From: Bacteroidales bacterium
Lineage (GTDB): Bacteria; Bacteroidota; Bacteroidia; Bacteroidales; UBA932
Length of the DNA stretch: 23,420 nucleotides
NCBI GenBank assembly: GCA_009774765.1
Contig: VSOK01000104.1
Span: 1-23,420, forward strand
Direction: 5' to 3'
Shown: positions 1 to 6,731 of the stretch, piece after piece
How positions within the stretch are numbered: position 1 is the first letter of the stretch
Layout: each line of letters opens with the position of its first letter
Program-made: the position numbers and the translations under genes
The notes under the pieces: generated by a model
Seen by the model: the letters and a program-made list of their open reading frames with translations, nothing else
Database searches by the model: none
Told to the model about the DNA's origin: nothing

Positions 1-1
1 T

Positions 2-439
2 GTTCCCCAGAACATGATGACCGCGATCGTCGAGAGCAACCGCACGCGCAAGGATTTCATAGCCGACAGGGTACTGAGGATGGCGGGATGGTATGACTAC
101 ACCACCAACCCCACTCTCCATACATCCTCGCTGGAGCGCGACAGTCATTCGATACCCCCGGTGATCGGAGTATACCGTCTGACGATGAAATCGAACTCCG
201 ACAATTTCCGCCAGTCTTCGATACAGGGAGTGATGAAGCGCATAAAGGCAAAAGGCGCTACTGTGATTATCTATGAGCCCACCCTCGAAGACGGCAGCAC
301 CTTCTTCGGCAGCCGCGTTGTCAACGACCTCGCCGAATTCAAACGTCTCAGCAACGCCATCCTTGCCAACCGCACCTCACCCGACCTCGCCGATGTCTCC
401 GACCGTGTCTACACCCGCGACCTGTTCAACAAAGACTGA
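2..439 (+). CDS. UDP-glucose 6-dehydrogenase family protein, 3' part
   Basis: This is the C-terminal 145 codons of a nucleotide-sugar dehydrogenase; the frame is open to the window edge, so the 5' end lies outside. The visible start VPQNMMTAIVESNRTRKDFI is the helical linker before the C-terminal UDP-binding domain. The tail carries the family signatures TIIYEP-like (VIIYEPTLEDGSTFFGS), NDLAEFK and the terminal VYTRDLF. Family members oxidise UDP-glucose to UDP-glucuronate with two NAD+ (or the equivalent reaction on GDP-mannose or UDP-ManNAc) in the cytoplasm, supplying an acidic sugar for surface polysaccharide. The catalytic cysteine and Rossmann motif are outside the window, so substrate is inferred from the tail only. 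GC content is clearly higher than in the genes that follow, and a terminator-like hairpin comes directly after the stop, so it probably is not part of the same operon. Confidence 0.85.
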   Translation, partial: VPQNMMTAIVESNRTRKDFIADRVLRMAGWYDYTTNPTLHTSSLERDSHSIPPVIGVYRLTMKSNSDNFRQSSIQGVMKRIKAKGATVIIYEPTLEDGSTFFGSRVVNDLAEFKRLSNAILANRTSPDLADVSDRVYTRDLFNKD

Positions 440-441
440 TA

Positions 442-463
442 AAACAAGGAGCTCCTCGTTTTT
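442..463 (+). terminator. Weak rho-independent terminator
   Basis: Immediately after the dehydrogenase stop there is AACAAGG-AGCT-CCTCGTT followed by more T residues. The arms pair with one mismatch, giving a short stem with a U-rich tail. The stem is weak, so the call is tentative. Confidence 0.4.
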
Positions 464-664
464 CTATGTATAGATTGGCATAATATCATCCTTGCCTTTG
501 TCATCAACATGATAATGGTTAGGAACTTTAACATAGAACTATAGACATAGAATCAATAATCGGTACAGCGTAGGCTCCTTCGCGCTCTCCGCCATGGAAG
601 TCTAAGCAACATAAATGAGAGATAGGTTAAACTCGGGTTCCTGTATTTATAAACATCTATATTT
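464..664. other. Intergenic leader of the polysaccharide cluster
   Basis: About 200 bases separate the dehydrogenase from the first low-GC gene. I see no gene, no tRNA, no UpxY-like antiterminator and no flanking inverted repeats of the kind that border invertible capsule promoters. A TTTG at 495-498 is followed 19 bases later by TAGGAACT, which keeps only the TA of the TAnnTTTG element, so a promoter is possible but not supported. A short GC-rich patch at about 566-600 contrasts with the AT-rich surroundings and may be a relic of the joint between two sequence backgrounds. Confidence 0.4.
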
Positions 665-856
665 ATGGCTAAACTGTCAATAATAGGAGCTGGTGATTTG
701 GGGGAACAGATTGCCAATCTGGCGTTAAGGAATGGATATGAAATTGAGGGATATTTTGATGACTTCATGCCTATAGGAACAATCCGTCAAGGAGGAATAG
801 TAAAAGGAAGGATTGAAGACATTGATAATCAAATAGATATAAAATCGGGGGGGTGA
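665..856 (+). pseudogene. NeuD/PglD-like sugar acyltransferase, N-terminal part (split by frameshift)
   Basis: This frame encodes the Rossmann-like N-terminal (PglD_N) domain: it starts MAKLSIIGAGDLGEQIANLA, a nucleotide-sugar-binding GxGxxG-type loop, and continues with YFDDF. It stops at 854-856 right after a run of seven G residues (847-853). The next frame, from 853, encodes the rest of the same protein. One additional G would join them as KSGG-VIVAIGYK and give about 208 residues, the usual NeuD/PglD length. The stop and the downstream GTG overlap as GTGA, so a coupled split product is also possible. Homologues transfer an acetyl group to a sugar or to UDP-4-amino-sugar precursors. Whether this is inactivation, phase variation, programmed -1 frameshifting or a sequencing error cannot be decided here. 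Confidence 0.8.
847..853 (+). repeat. G7 homopolymer at the frameshift in the NeuD-like gene
   Basis: Seven consecutive G residues sit exactly where the acyltransferase reading frame breaks. Eight (or five) would restore one continuous frame. Homopolymeric G tracts inside surface-modification genes are classic slipped-strand sites, and also classic sequencing-error sites. Confidence 0.7.
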
Positions 857-1290
857 TTGTAGCGATTGGATATAAACATTTTAAAGAACGGCAGGCTATA
901 TTCGAAAAAATCTCAGGGAAAATCAATATAGCTACAATTATTGACCGAACTGCAATTATAGATGAAACAGTAACAATTGGAGAAGGGAGTGTAATAATGC
1001 CGGGAGTAGTATTGGATAAAAATGTCAGAATCGGAAAGAATGTCTTTGTTAACATATCTTCAACTATAGCCCACGATTCTGAGGTTGGCTCTCATAGCTT
1101 TATTGCTCCGCGTGTTGCCGTTGCGGGTTTTACAAAAATCGGGAAACGCTCCTTTATAGGAATAAACGCTACGCTTATAGACAATATATCGCTTTGCGAT
1201 GATATTCAGATAGGAGGAGGTACAGTTGTCATAAATTCGGTAGCTGATAAGGGTACATATGTTGGTATACCGGCGCGAAAAATACGATGA
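853..1290 (+). CDS. NeuD/PglD-like acyltransferase, C-terminal left-handed beta-helix part
   Basis: These 145 codons, counted from a GTG at 853, hold the catalytic half of a NeuD/PglD-family acyltransferase. Hexapeptide repeats of the left-handed beta-helix run from about residue 35 to 130 (ETVTIGEGSVIMPG, KNVRIGKNVFVN, TKIGKRSFIGINA). The pair H74 and H81 in IAHDSEVGSHSFIAP corresponds to the catalytic and acyl-CoA-side histidines of PglD, and the end TYVGIPARKIR is the typical family terminus. The stop overlaps the next gene as ATGA, so translation is coupled to the ATP-grasp gene. In this cluster it could acetylate the 4-amino group of TDP-Fuc4N, a step for which no WecD homologue is visible, or a different sugar. 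Without the upstream part it lacks the nucleotide-binding domain, so activity of the GTG-initiated product alone is doubtful. Confidence 0.8.
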   Translation: MIVAIGYKHFKERQAIFEKISGKINIATIIDRTAIIDETVTIGEGSVIMPGVVLDKNVRIGKNVFVNISSTIAHDSEVGSHSFIAPRVAVAGFTKIGKRSFIGINATLIDNISLCDDIQIGGGTVVINSVADKGTYVGIPARKIR

Positions 1291-2324
1291 ATAATAGAAT
1301 TATAAAAATACTTTTACTTGGAGTTGGAGGCAATGTTAGTCAAGGAATTTTAACAGCCTTGCGCCATTCTAACTTGAATTGCAGGATTATAGGGGCTTGT
1401 GTGTCTCCGGAATCGCTCGGTCTGTTCTTTTGTGACAAGGCTTATATCTCTCCGTACGCGAATGACCCTAAATTCATAGACTGGGTTGGTGAAGTGTGTC
1501 GAAAAGAAAACATAGATATAGTTTTGTCAGGAGTAGAAGAGAACCTTGTGGCATTAGAATCTAAGCGTCCTGAACTGAAAAAACTTGGTATTCCTTTTTT
1601 TAATACGCCATTACATTTGTTGGAAGTGGGGAATGATAAATTGTCTACATGTAGTTGGCTTAAAGAAAACGGATTGAATTATCCGAAGTTTGCTGATGCA
1701 TCAGATCCTGATCAAGTTAAAGAGTTGGTTTTGGCAGTTGGATATCCGATTTTAGCAAAACCCGCAAAGGGTAAAGGTTCAGCAGGAATCTTTGTCATTA
1801 ATAATGATGAGCAATTGTTATCGGCTCCACAAAAGGGATATGTGTATCAAGAACTTATTGGGACCCCAGATACTGAATATACAGTTGGATGCTATAATGA
1901 CAGATATGGGGAGCTGAAAGGTCTTATCATCATGCAGCGATGGCTTAAGCATGGCACAACCTTTAAGGCAGAGATCGTGCATAATGAAGCTATCAAGGAT
2001 GAATGTGAAAGAATCTGCAAATTGTTTAAGGCTGTAGGGCCGCTTAATATTCAGTTGAGGATGCATGAAGGGAAACCGGTATGTTTCGAGTTGAATGTCC
2101 GTTTTTCGGGAACAACACCAATTCGTGCACACTGGGGTTTTAATGATGTAGAAGCTTTTATAAGGGAATACTTGTTTGATGAAGAAGTCTCTTTTAGTCC
2201 TGCAAAAGAAGGGATTGTATATAGGTATTATAATGAAGCCTATGTTAATCCAGATATGATTCGGGAACTTGGACATAAAGGGTTTGTAGATACGGTTGAA
2301 TCTTTTGGTAATGTAAAGGAATGA
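1287..2324 (+). CDS. ATP-grasp domain protein (CarB/PylC-like ligase)
   Basis: A 345-residue ATP-grasp enzyme. The N-terminal pre-ATP-grasp Rossmann fold begins IIKILLLGVGGNVSQGI (residues 5-21). The ATP-binding loop is AKPAKGKGSAGI (157-168), the adenine-hinge region is YVYQELIG with E189, and the metal-binding motif is CFELNVRFSG with E268 and N270. Such enzymes make an acyl-phosphate from a carboxylate and ATP and then ligate it to an amine or thiol. In a polysaccharide cluster a plausible job is amidation of a uronic acid or attachment of an amino acid to an amino sugar, but the substrate is not readable from the sequence. It overlaps the acyltransferase upstream and the SDR downstream by four bases each (ATGA), which argues that the products act in one small pathway. 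Best described as an ATP-grasp protein of unassigned substrate. Confidence 0.88.
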   Translation: MNNRIIKILLLGVGGNVSQGILTALRHSNLNCRIIGACVSPESLGLFFCDKAYISPYANDPKFIDWVGEVCRKENIDIVLSGVEENLVALESKRPELKKLGIPFFNTPLHLLEVGNDKLSTCSWLKENGLNYPKFADASDPDQVKELVLAVGYPILAKPAKGKGSAGIFVINNDEQLLSAPQKGYVYQELIGTPDTEYTVGCYNDRYGELKGLIIMQRWLKHGTTFKAEIVHNEAIKDECERICKLFKAVGPLNIQLRMHEGKPVCFELNVRFSGTTPIRAHWGFNDVEAFIREYLFDEEVSFSPAKEGIVYRYYNEAYVNPDMIRELGHKGFVDTVESFGNVKE

Positions 2325-3193
2325 AAGACAAGATACTTATTACCGGGATAAATGGTTTTGTGGGTAATGAAGTGGCAAACTTGTTATGTAATCAATATGA
2401 TGTTTGGGGTATAGGAAGACAATCTTATTCTAAAAATCCATTGCATACCAGTTATGAGCAGGTTGATCTTACTGATGAGAAATCTATGTTGGATTATGCG
2501 TCACGCCATAGGTTTGATCATATAGTGCATTGTGCAGCATCACTTTCTTTTAATGACACAAAGACACTATTTGATGCGAACATAGCAGGTGTTTATAATC
2601 TGTTGAAGGTGGCTGATATGACAGGTGTTAAATCCATTGTATATATATCAAGTCTGCCTGTAATTGGAGTTCCGCTTGTTTTGCCGATAACGGAATCACA
2701 TCCGGTTAATCCGCGCACAAACTATCACCTGTCAAAATATATAGGGGAATTGTTGCTTCAAAACAATCCACATCTCAACGCAATCTCGTTGCGTATACCC
2801 TCCCCTGTAGGAATCGGGATGCCCACGAACAAGATATTACCTGTATTCATAAGGAATTGTATTGATAACACTACGATTGAGCTATTGGGCAAAGGTGGAC
2901 GTAAACAGAATTATATAGATGTCCGGGATATTGCCCGAGCCGTAGCTCTGGCTTTACAAAAAAACTGTAGTGGAGTCTATAATATAGCATCTGATAAGTC
3001 TGTAAGTAATCTTGAATTAGCGGAAATGTGTAAAAGCGTTTTACATTCTTCTACTGAGATAGTTTTTAAAGGTGAAGATGCAGATGAAGATTTAAAATGG
3101 GATGTTTCAATAGAGAAGGCGAAAACCGAATTAGGTTTTATTCCACTTTATAAATTAGAGGATACAATAAAAGATATTGCCCGATCTTTATGA
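2321..3193 (+). CDS. NAD-dependent epimerase/dehydratase (extended SDR)
   Basis: A 290-residue extended short-chain dehydrogenase/reductase acting on a nucleotide-linked sugar. The NAD(P)-binding loop is ITGINGFVG (residues 7-15), the acidic DLTD motif follows at 49-52, the active-site serines are in YISS (108-111) and the catalytic pair is Y135 and K139 in NYHLSKY. R-I-P-S-P-V-G after the YxxxK helix matches the sugar-binding strand of GalE-like enzymes. The length is slightly under the 310-340 of typical GalE proteins, so it may be a reductase or dehydratase rather than a 4-epimerase. The gene is coupled on both sides by ATGA overlaps, with the ATP-grasp gene before it and the phosphoesterase after it. 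Confidence 0.88.
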   Translation: MKDKILITGINGFVGNEVANLLCNQYDVWGIGRQSYSKNPLHTSYEQVDLTDEKSMLDYASRHRFDHIVHCAASLSFNDTKTLFDANIAGVYNLLKVADMTGVKSIVYISSLPVIGVPLVLPITESHPVNPRTNYHLSKYIGELLLQNNPHLNAISLRIPSPVGIGMPTNKILPVFIRNCIDNTTIELLGKGGRKQNYIDVRDIARAVALALQKNCSGVYNIASDKSVSNLELAEMCKSVLHSSTEIVFKGEDADEDLKWDVSIEKAKTELGFIPLYKLEDTIKDIARSL

Positions 3194-3882
3194 AAATTTT
3201 AGTTTGCAGTGACATACATGGCAATTATGAGGCATTGAAGAGTATTGTCCCATATTTATCAGATGTTGACATGTCCGTATGTCTTGGTGATATTGTAGGG
3301 TATGGGTGCGCTGTAAATGAATGTATAGACTTACTTCGTGATTCAGGTTTCAAATGTTTGCAGGGCAATCATGAAAGATACCTGATAGAAGGAATGGATG
3401 GTCAAAAGAAATTTCTAAACGAGTCGGTTCGTTTCGGTATAAATATAGCCGACAGTATAATAACTGATTGTAATCGGGAATGGTTGGCGGGATTGCCTGT
3501 TTCCTTAGGATATGTAGTTGATAAACGCAAGATATTGTTTGTTCACGGGAGTCCATTTGATCCTATTGATGAATATGTTTATGACAATACTTTTGATAAG
3601 GATCGTTTTTCATGTCTGGCTTATGACATAGTGGCTCTTGGTCACACACATAGGGAATTTAAGCAGTTTTTTGATGGAAAAATCGTATTCAATCCCGGCT
3701 CTATAGGACAGGCGCGAGATTTCGAAGGCAAGGTATGCTTTTCAATTATAGACACTGAAAGTCTCGAATTAACCCGTTTACGACTCCCTTATAACTATGA
3801 ATCTCATTTGGCTCTGTCTTTTAAATATGGCGGAGGAAAGTGGATATACAAACATTTCCAGACTATAATAAATCAAAAATAA
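3190..3882 (+). CDS. Calcineurin-like metallophosphoesterase (YfcE/MJ0936 type)
   Basis: A 230-residue cytoplasmic metallophosphoesterase with all five metal/catalytic motifs intact: SDIHG (D8, H10), GDIVGYG (D34), GNHE (N60, H61), VHG (H119) and GHTH (H152, H154). The close of the domain, FNPGSIGQARD (168-178), is characteristic of the YfcE-like branch. These enzymes hydrolyse phosphomono- or diesters with two divalent metals. A phosphatase here could remove a phosphate from a sugar intermediate made by the coupled ATP-grasp and SDR proteins; that is inference. It starts inside the stop of the SDR gene (ATGA) and ends 11 bases before the likely start of wecE. Confidence 0.88.
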   Translation: MKILVCSDIHGNYEALKSIVPYLSDVDMSVCLGDIVGYGCAVNECIDLLRDSGFKCLQGNHERYLIEGMDGQKKFLNESVRFGINIADSIITDCNREWLAGLPVSLGYVVDKRKILFVHGSPFDPIDEYVYDNTFDKDRFSCLAYDIVALGHTHREFKQFFDGKIVFNPGSIGQARDFEGKVCFSIIDTESLELTRLRLPYNYESHLALSFKYGGGKWIYKHFQTIINQK

Positions 3883-3893
3883 GATATAGCGTA

Positions 3894-5078
3894 ATGATAC
3901 CATTTAACAAACCTTTCTTGACAGGTAAGGAAGCTCATTATATCTATCAGGCTGTGTATTCCGGCAAACTTTCAGGTAATGGAGTATACACCAAGAAATG
4001 TCAGAATTTTTTTGAAGAACATTATGGTTTCAAGAAAGCTCTCATGACAACGTCGTGTACCGATGCTCTTGAAATGGCAGCGATTCTTTGTGATATTAAA
4101 CCTGGAGATGAAGTGATCGCTCCCAGCTATACGTTCGTATCAACGGTGCTTGCATTTGTGCGCCAGGGCGCAAAGATCATGTTCTGCGACAGCTGCAAAG
4201 ATAATCCTAATATCGATCCTGACAAGATAGAGGCGTTGATAACCGAACGTACCAAAGTTATCGTTCCGGTGCATTATGCCGGAGTTGCATGCGACATGGA
4301 CCGGATTATGGCTATTGCTGATAAATATAATCTGCTCGTGGTGGAGGATGCAGCTCAGGCGATTGATTCCTACTATAAGGGGCGTCCACTCGGTTCAATT
4401 GGTCATTTAGGATGTTTTTCATTTCACGAGACCAAGAATATAATTGCAGGAGAAGGCGGATTGCTTACAATTAATGACGATAGGTTTATCCGCCGTTCTG
4501 AGATTATTTGGGAAAAAGGTACAAACCGCAGCGAGTTTTTCAGGGGGGAGGTAAACAAATATGGATGGGTCGATAACGGCTCATCTTTTTTGCCTTCAGA
4601 GCTTATTTCTGCGTTCCTTTGGGCACAGATCGAGAATATGGATATGATTCAGACTCGCCGTAAAGAGATATGGCAGCGATATTATCAAGGTCTGGCTTGT
4701 CTTGCGGACAAAGGTTTGTTGACATTGCCCGATATGCCGGAATATGCAACCAACAATGCCCATATGTTCTATATCGTGTGTCGCTCATTGGAAGAACGTA
4801 CCAGGCTTATAAAGCATCTAAAGGATCATGAGATATTGTCAGTATTCCATTATCTTAGCCTGCACAAGAGTGGTTTCTACACATCGCATCCGGAGTCTCG
4901 TCCCGAGAATTGTCAGGAGTTGACAACTATTGATGAGGAATGTGCAGTTCTGGGACTTGATCTTGTCAATTGTGACCGATTCGCAGACTGTCTGCTTAGG
5001 CTTCCATTGTTCTATGAACTTCAGGATGATGACGTGGATAAGATATTGGCTGAAATAAACAGGTTCTATGAGGGATAA
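3894..5078 (+). CDS. wecE: dTDP-4-amino-4,6-dideoxygalactose transaminase (WecE/RffA)
   Basis: A PLP-dependent sugar aminotransferase of the DegT/DnrJ/EryC1 family. I start it at 3894 (MIPFNKPFLTGKEA), not at an in-frame ATG at 3840, because MIPFN is the family's normal N-terminus and the earlier start overlaps the phosphoesterase. The result is 394 residues against about 376 for E. coli WecE. The catalytic lysine is K181 in GCFSFHETKN. PSYTFVST, VPVHYAGVACDMD, VVEDAAQ, EKGTNRSEFFRG and NAHMFYI are nearly verbatim WecE signatures. It transfers an amino group from glutamate to TDP-4-keto-6-deoxyglucose, giving TDP-Fuc4N. RmlA and RmlB, which supply the substrate, are not in this window. A WecF-type transferase two genes downstream supports the assignment. 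Confidence 0.93.
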   Translation: MIPFNKPFLTGKEAHYIYQAVYSGKLSGNGVYTKKCQNFFEEHYGFKKALMTTSCTDALEMAAILCDIKPGDEVIAPSYTFVSTVLAFVRQGAKIMFCDSCKDNPNIDPDKIEALITERTKVIVPVHYAGVACDMDRIMAIADKYNLLVVEDAAQAIDSYYKGRPLGSIGHLGCFSFHETKNIIAGEGGLLTINDDRFIRRSEIIWEKGTNRSEFFRGEVNKYGWVDNGSSFLPSELISAFLWAQIENMDMIQTRRKEIWQRYYQGLACLADKGLLTLPDMPEYATNNAHMFYIVCRSLEERTRLIKHLKDHEILSVFHYLSLHKSGFYTSHPESRPENCQELTTIDEECAVLGLDLVNCDRFADCLLRLPLFYELQDDDVDKILAEINRFYEG

Positions 5079-5613
5079 ATTGCGTGTACTCCTGACAGAT
5101 GCACACGGTTTTATGGAATATAGGAATAAGGTTTATGGCTTAAAATATCAATGGCCTAAATCGAAATGTCTGCAATGTAAATATGCATTTACATTGTTTC
5201 GCTACAATCTCAATGGCTATAGAGATCTTGTTTATTATAGGGTTGGATTGCGTTGCATTAAAAAATTATTTAAGCCTACGATAAATTGTTTTTTAGATGT
5301 AGGAGAAGTAGAAGAAGGTGGATGTATGTTTCATCATGCTTTTTCAACTTTTATTAATGCCGAGTACATTGGGAAGGGGTGCAGTTTCCGGAATAACACA
5401 ACAATTGGGAATAAGATCTCTAATGGGGTGTTACAACGTCCGAGATTGGAACAACATGTGTTTGTCGGTCCTAATGTTGTAATAATAGGTGGGGTAACGA
5501 TCGGTCACCATGCCGTGATTGGTGCCGGTGCTGTCGTCTCACAAGATGTGCCGCCTTATGGTGTAGTAGTCGGTAACCCTGCAAGAGTGATAAAAATTAA
5601 CAAACCGGAATAA
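5068..5613 (+). CDS. Hexapeptide-repeat acyltransferase (serine acetyltransferase-like)
   Basis: A 181-residue protein whose last half is a left-handed beta-helix: FINAEYIGKGCSFRNNTTIG, LEQHVFVGPNVVIIGGVTIG, HHAVIGAGAVVSQDV, closing with PYGVVVGNPARVIKI. The extended loop with NKISNGVLQRPRLE and the overall shape are those of the CysE/LbH_SAT family used for capsule O-acetylation. It starts within the last 11 bases of wecE, so the two are translated together, and the WecF-type gene follows after two bases. Placed between WecE and WecF, it is a good candidate for the N-acetyltransferase that converts TDP-Fuc4N to TDP-Fuc4NAc, a step done by the unrelated GNAT protein WecD in E. coli. O-acetylation of another sugar is the alternative. 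Confidence 0.85.
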   Translation: MRDKLRVLLTDAHGFMEYRNKVYGLKYQWPKSKCLQCKYAFTLFRYNLNGYRDLVYYRVGLRCIKKLFKPTINCFLDVGEVEEGGCMFHHAFSTFINAEYIGKGCSFRNNTTIGNKISNGVLQRPRLEQHVFVGPNVVIIGGVTIGHHAVIGAGAVVSQDVPPYGVVVGNPARVIKINKPE

Positions 5614-5615
5614 TT

Positions 5616-6731
5616 ATGTTGCTACACCTGTTATGGGATGAAAAAATAACCCATCGCATAATAAAGACCTTTGATGAAGTCTTTCCAGGAGAGAACGAGT
5701 ATGTGTATTGGTTTGCACATTCGAATGAGCGACATTTTACTCAGGAAGGAGATCATTTACATGTTCTATATGACTATTCTTCGGATCCTGATATTGACTA
5801 TCATCGTGTAAGTAAGGTTATAATTCACGGATTGGATTTTGACAAGATTCAGTTTTGTTGCAGGAATATTCCTGCACACGTTCCTGTTTACTGGATTCTT
5901 TGGGGAGCAGAGTTGTATAATAATCTTTTATTCAATAGGGGATACAGACTGTATTATAAAAGTAGACCTAAATTATCGTTGAAGGCGGGTCTGGGTTTAT
6001 TCTTGAAACGTTTCGGCCTTTTATCCAAGAATGATAAGTTCAAGCTGGATTTCTTCAATACGAGGAATGTTACTATGGTATGCGGATCAGGAGAATATGA
6101 TCTTTTCAGGTCTTATTATCCGAAAGAGACGCGAACCCTTCTAAATGAAACAGAGTTTTTTTATTATCCGATAGATGAAGTGTTGGGCGAGGAACTTCTG
6201 AGATCCAAGGCAGAAGGTAACATCATATTAATAGGCAATTCTGCATCATGGACGAATAATCATGAATATGTATTTGACCATATAAAGAATCTTGATCTGA
6301 AAGGGAAGCAAATAGTTGTACCATTGAATTATGGTGGGGATGCTGCATATCGTGACAAAATTAGTCGGCTTGGGGATAAATATTTTGGTAGCAACTTCAG
6401 CTCTCTTTCTAAGTTTCTTCCTTTGAGCGAGTATAATTCTTTGATGGCAAAAGCTGAGGTGTGTATATATGGAAGCTGGCGTCAGGAAGCGATGGGTAAT
6501 ATTGTGGTTGCCTTATATCTTGGTGCGAAAGTATTCATGTCGGGTAAGAGTCCATTGTATGAAGATTTGACAGGACGAGGTCTCATTATCTTTAAATTGG
6601 AAGATATCACACAAGAATCTTTGGATACACCACTTTCCCGTATGCAAAAGGATAATAACAGAAAGATATTGGTTTCATCAAACAGTTGGGAGCGTTTGAA
6701 GGAAATAACATATAATTTATTCAAATCGTAG
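5616..6731 (+). CDS. TDP-N-acetylfucosamine transferase, WecF type (GT56)
   Basis: A 371-residue glycosyltransferase that resembles E. coli WecF (359 residues) over its length. Shared landmarks are IIHGLDFD (69-76), VYWILWGAELYN (91-102; HIWGADLYE in E. coli), ILIGNSASWTNNHEY near 205 (ILVGNSGDRSNEH in E. coli), IVVPLNYGG near 230 and a final GKSPLYEDLTGRGL. WecF adds Fuc4NAc from TDP-Fuc4NAc to a polyprenyl-diphosphate-linked disaccharide on the inner membrane face. The neighbouring wecE makes the donor precursor. The acceptor here need not be the enterobacterial one. The stop TAG shares its last G with the GTG start of the flippase gene. Confidence 0.85.
   Translation: MLLHLLWDEKITHRIIKTFDEVFPGENEYVYWFAHSNERHFTQEGDHLHVLYDYSSDPDIDYHRVSKVIIHGLDFDKIQFCCRNIPAHVPVYWILWGAELYNNLLFNRGYRLYYKSRPKLSLKAGLGLFLKRFGLLSKNDKFKLDFFNTRNVTMVCGSGEYDLFRSYYPKETRTLLNETEFFYYPIDEVLGEELLRSKAEGNIILIGNSASWTNNHEYVFDHIKNLDLKGKQIVVPLNYGGDAAYRDKISRLGDKYFGSNFSSLSKFLPLSEYNSLMAKAEVCIYGSWRQEAMGNIVVALYLGAKVFMSGKSPLYEDLTGRGLIIFKLEDITQESLDTPLSRMQKDNNRKILVSSNSWERLKEITYNLFKS

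Noticed and set aside
464..664. Invertible promoter or UpxY-type regulation of the cluster
   Set aside because: No pair of inverted repeats and no antiterminator gene is visible in the window.
1818..2276. 152-codon open frame on the - strand
   Set aside because: Mirror of the ATP-grasp gene, whose motifs are unambiguous on the + strand; no family features in the antisense frame.
3840..3893. Longer wecE start 18 codons upstream
   Set aside because: Overlaps the phosphoesterase, and the extra residues have no counterpart in WecE, whose N-terminus MIPFN begins at 3894.
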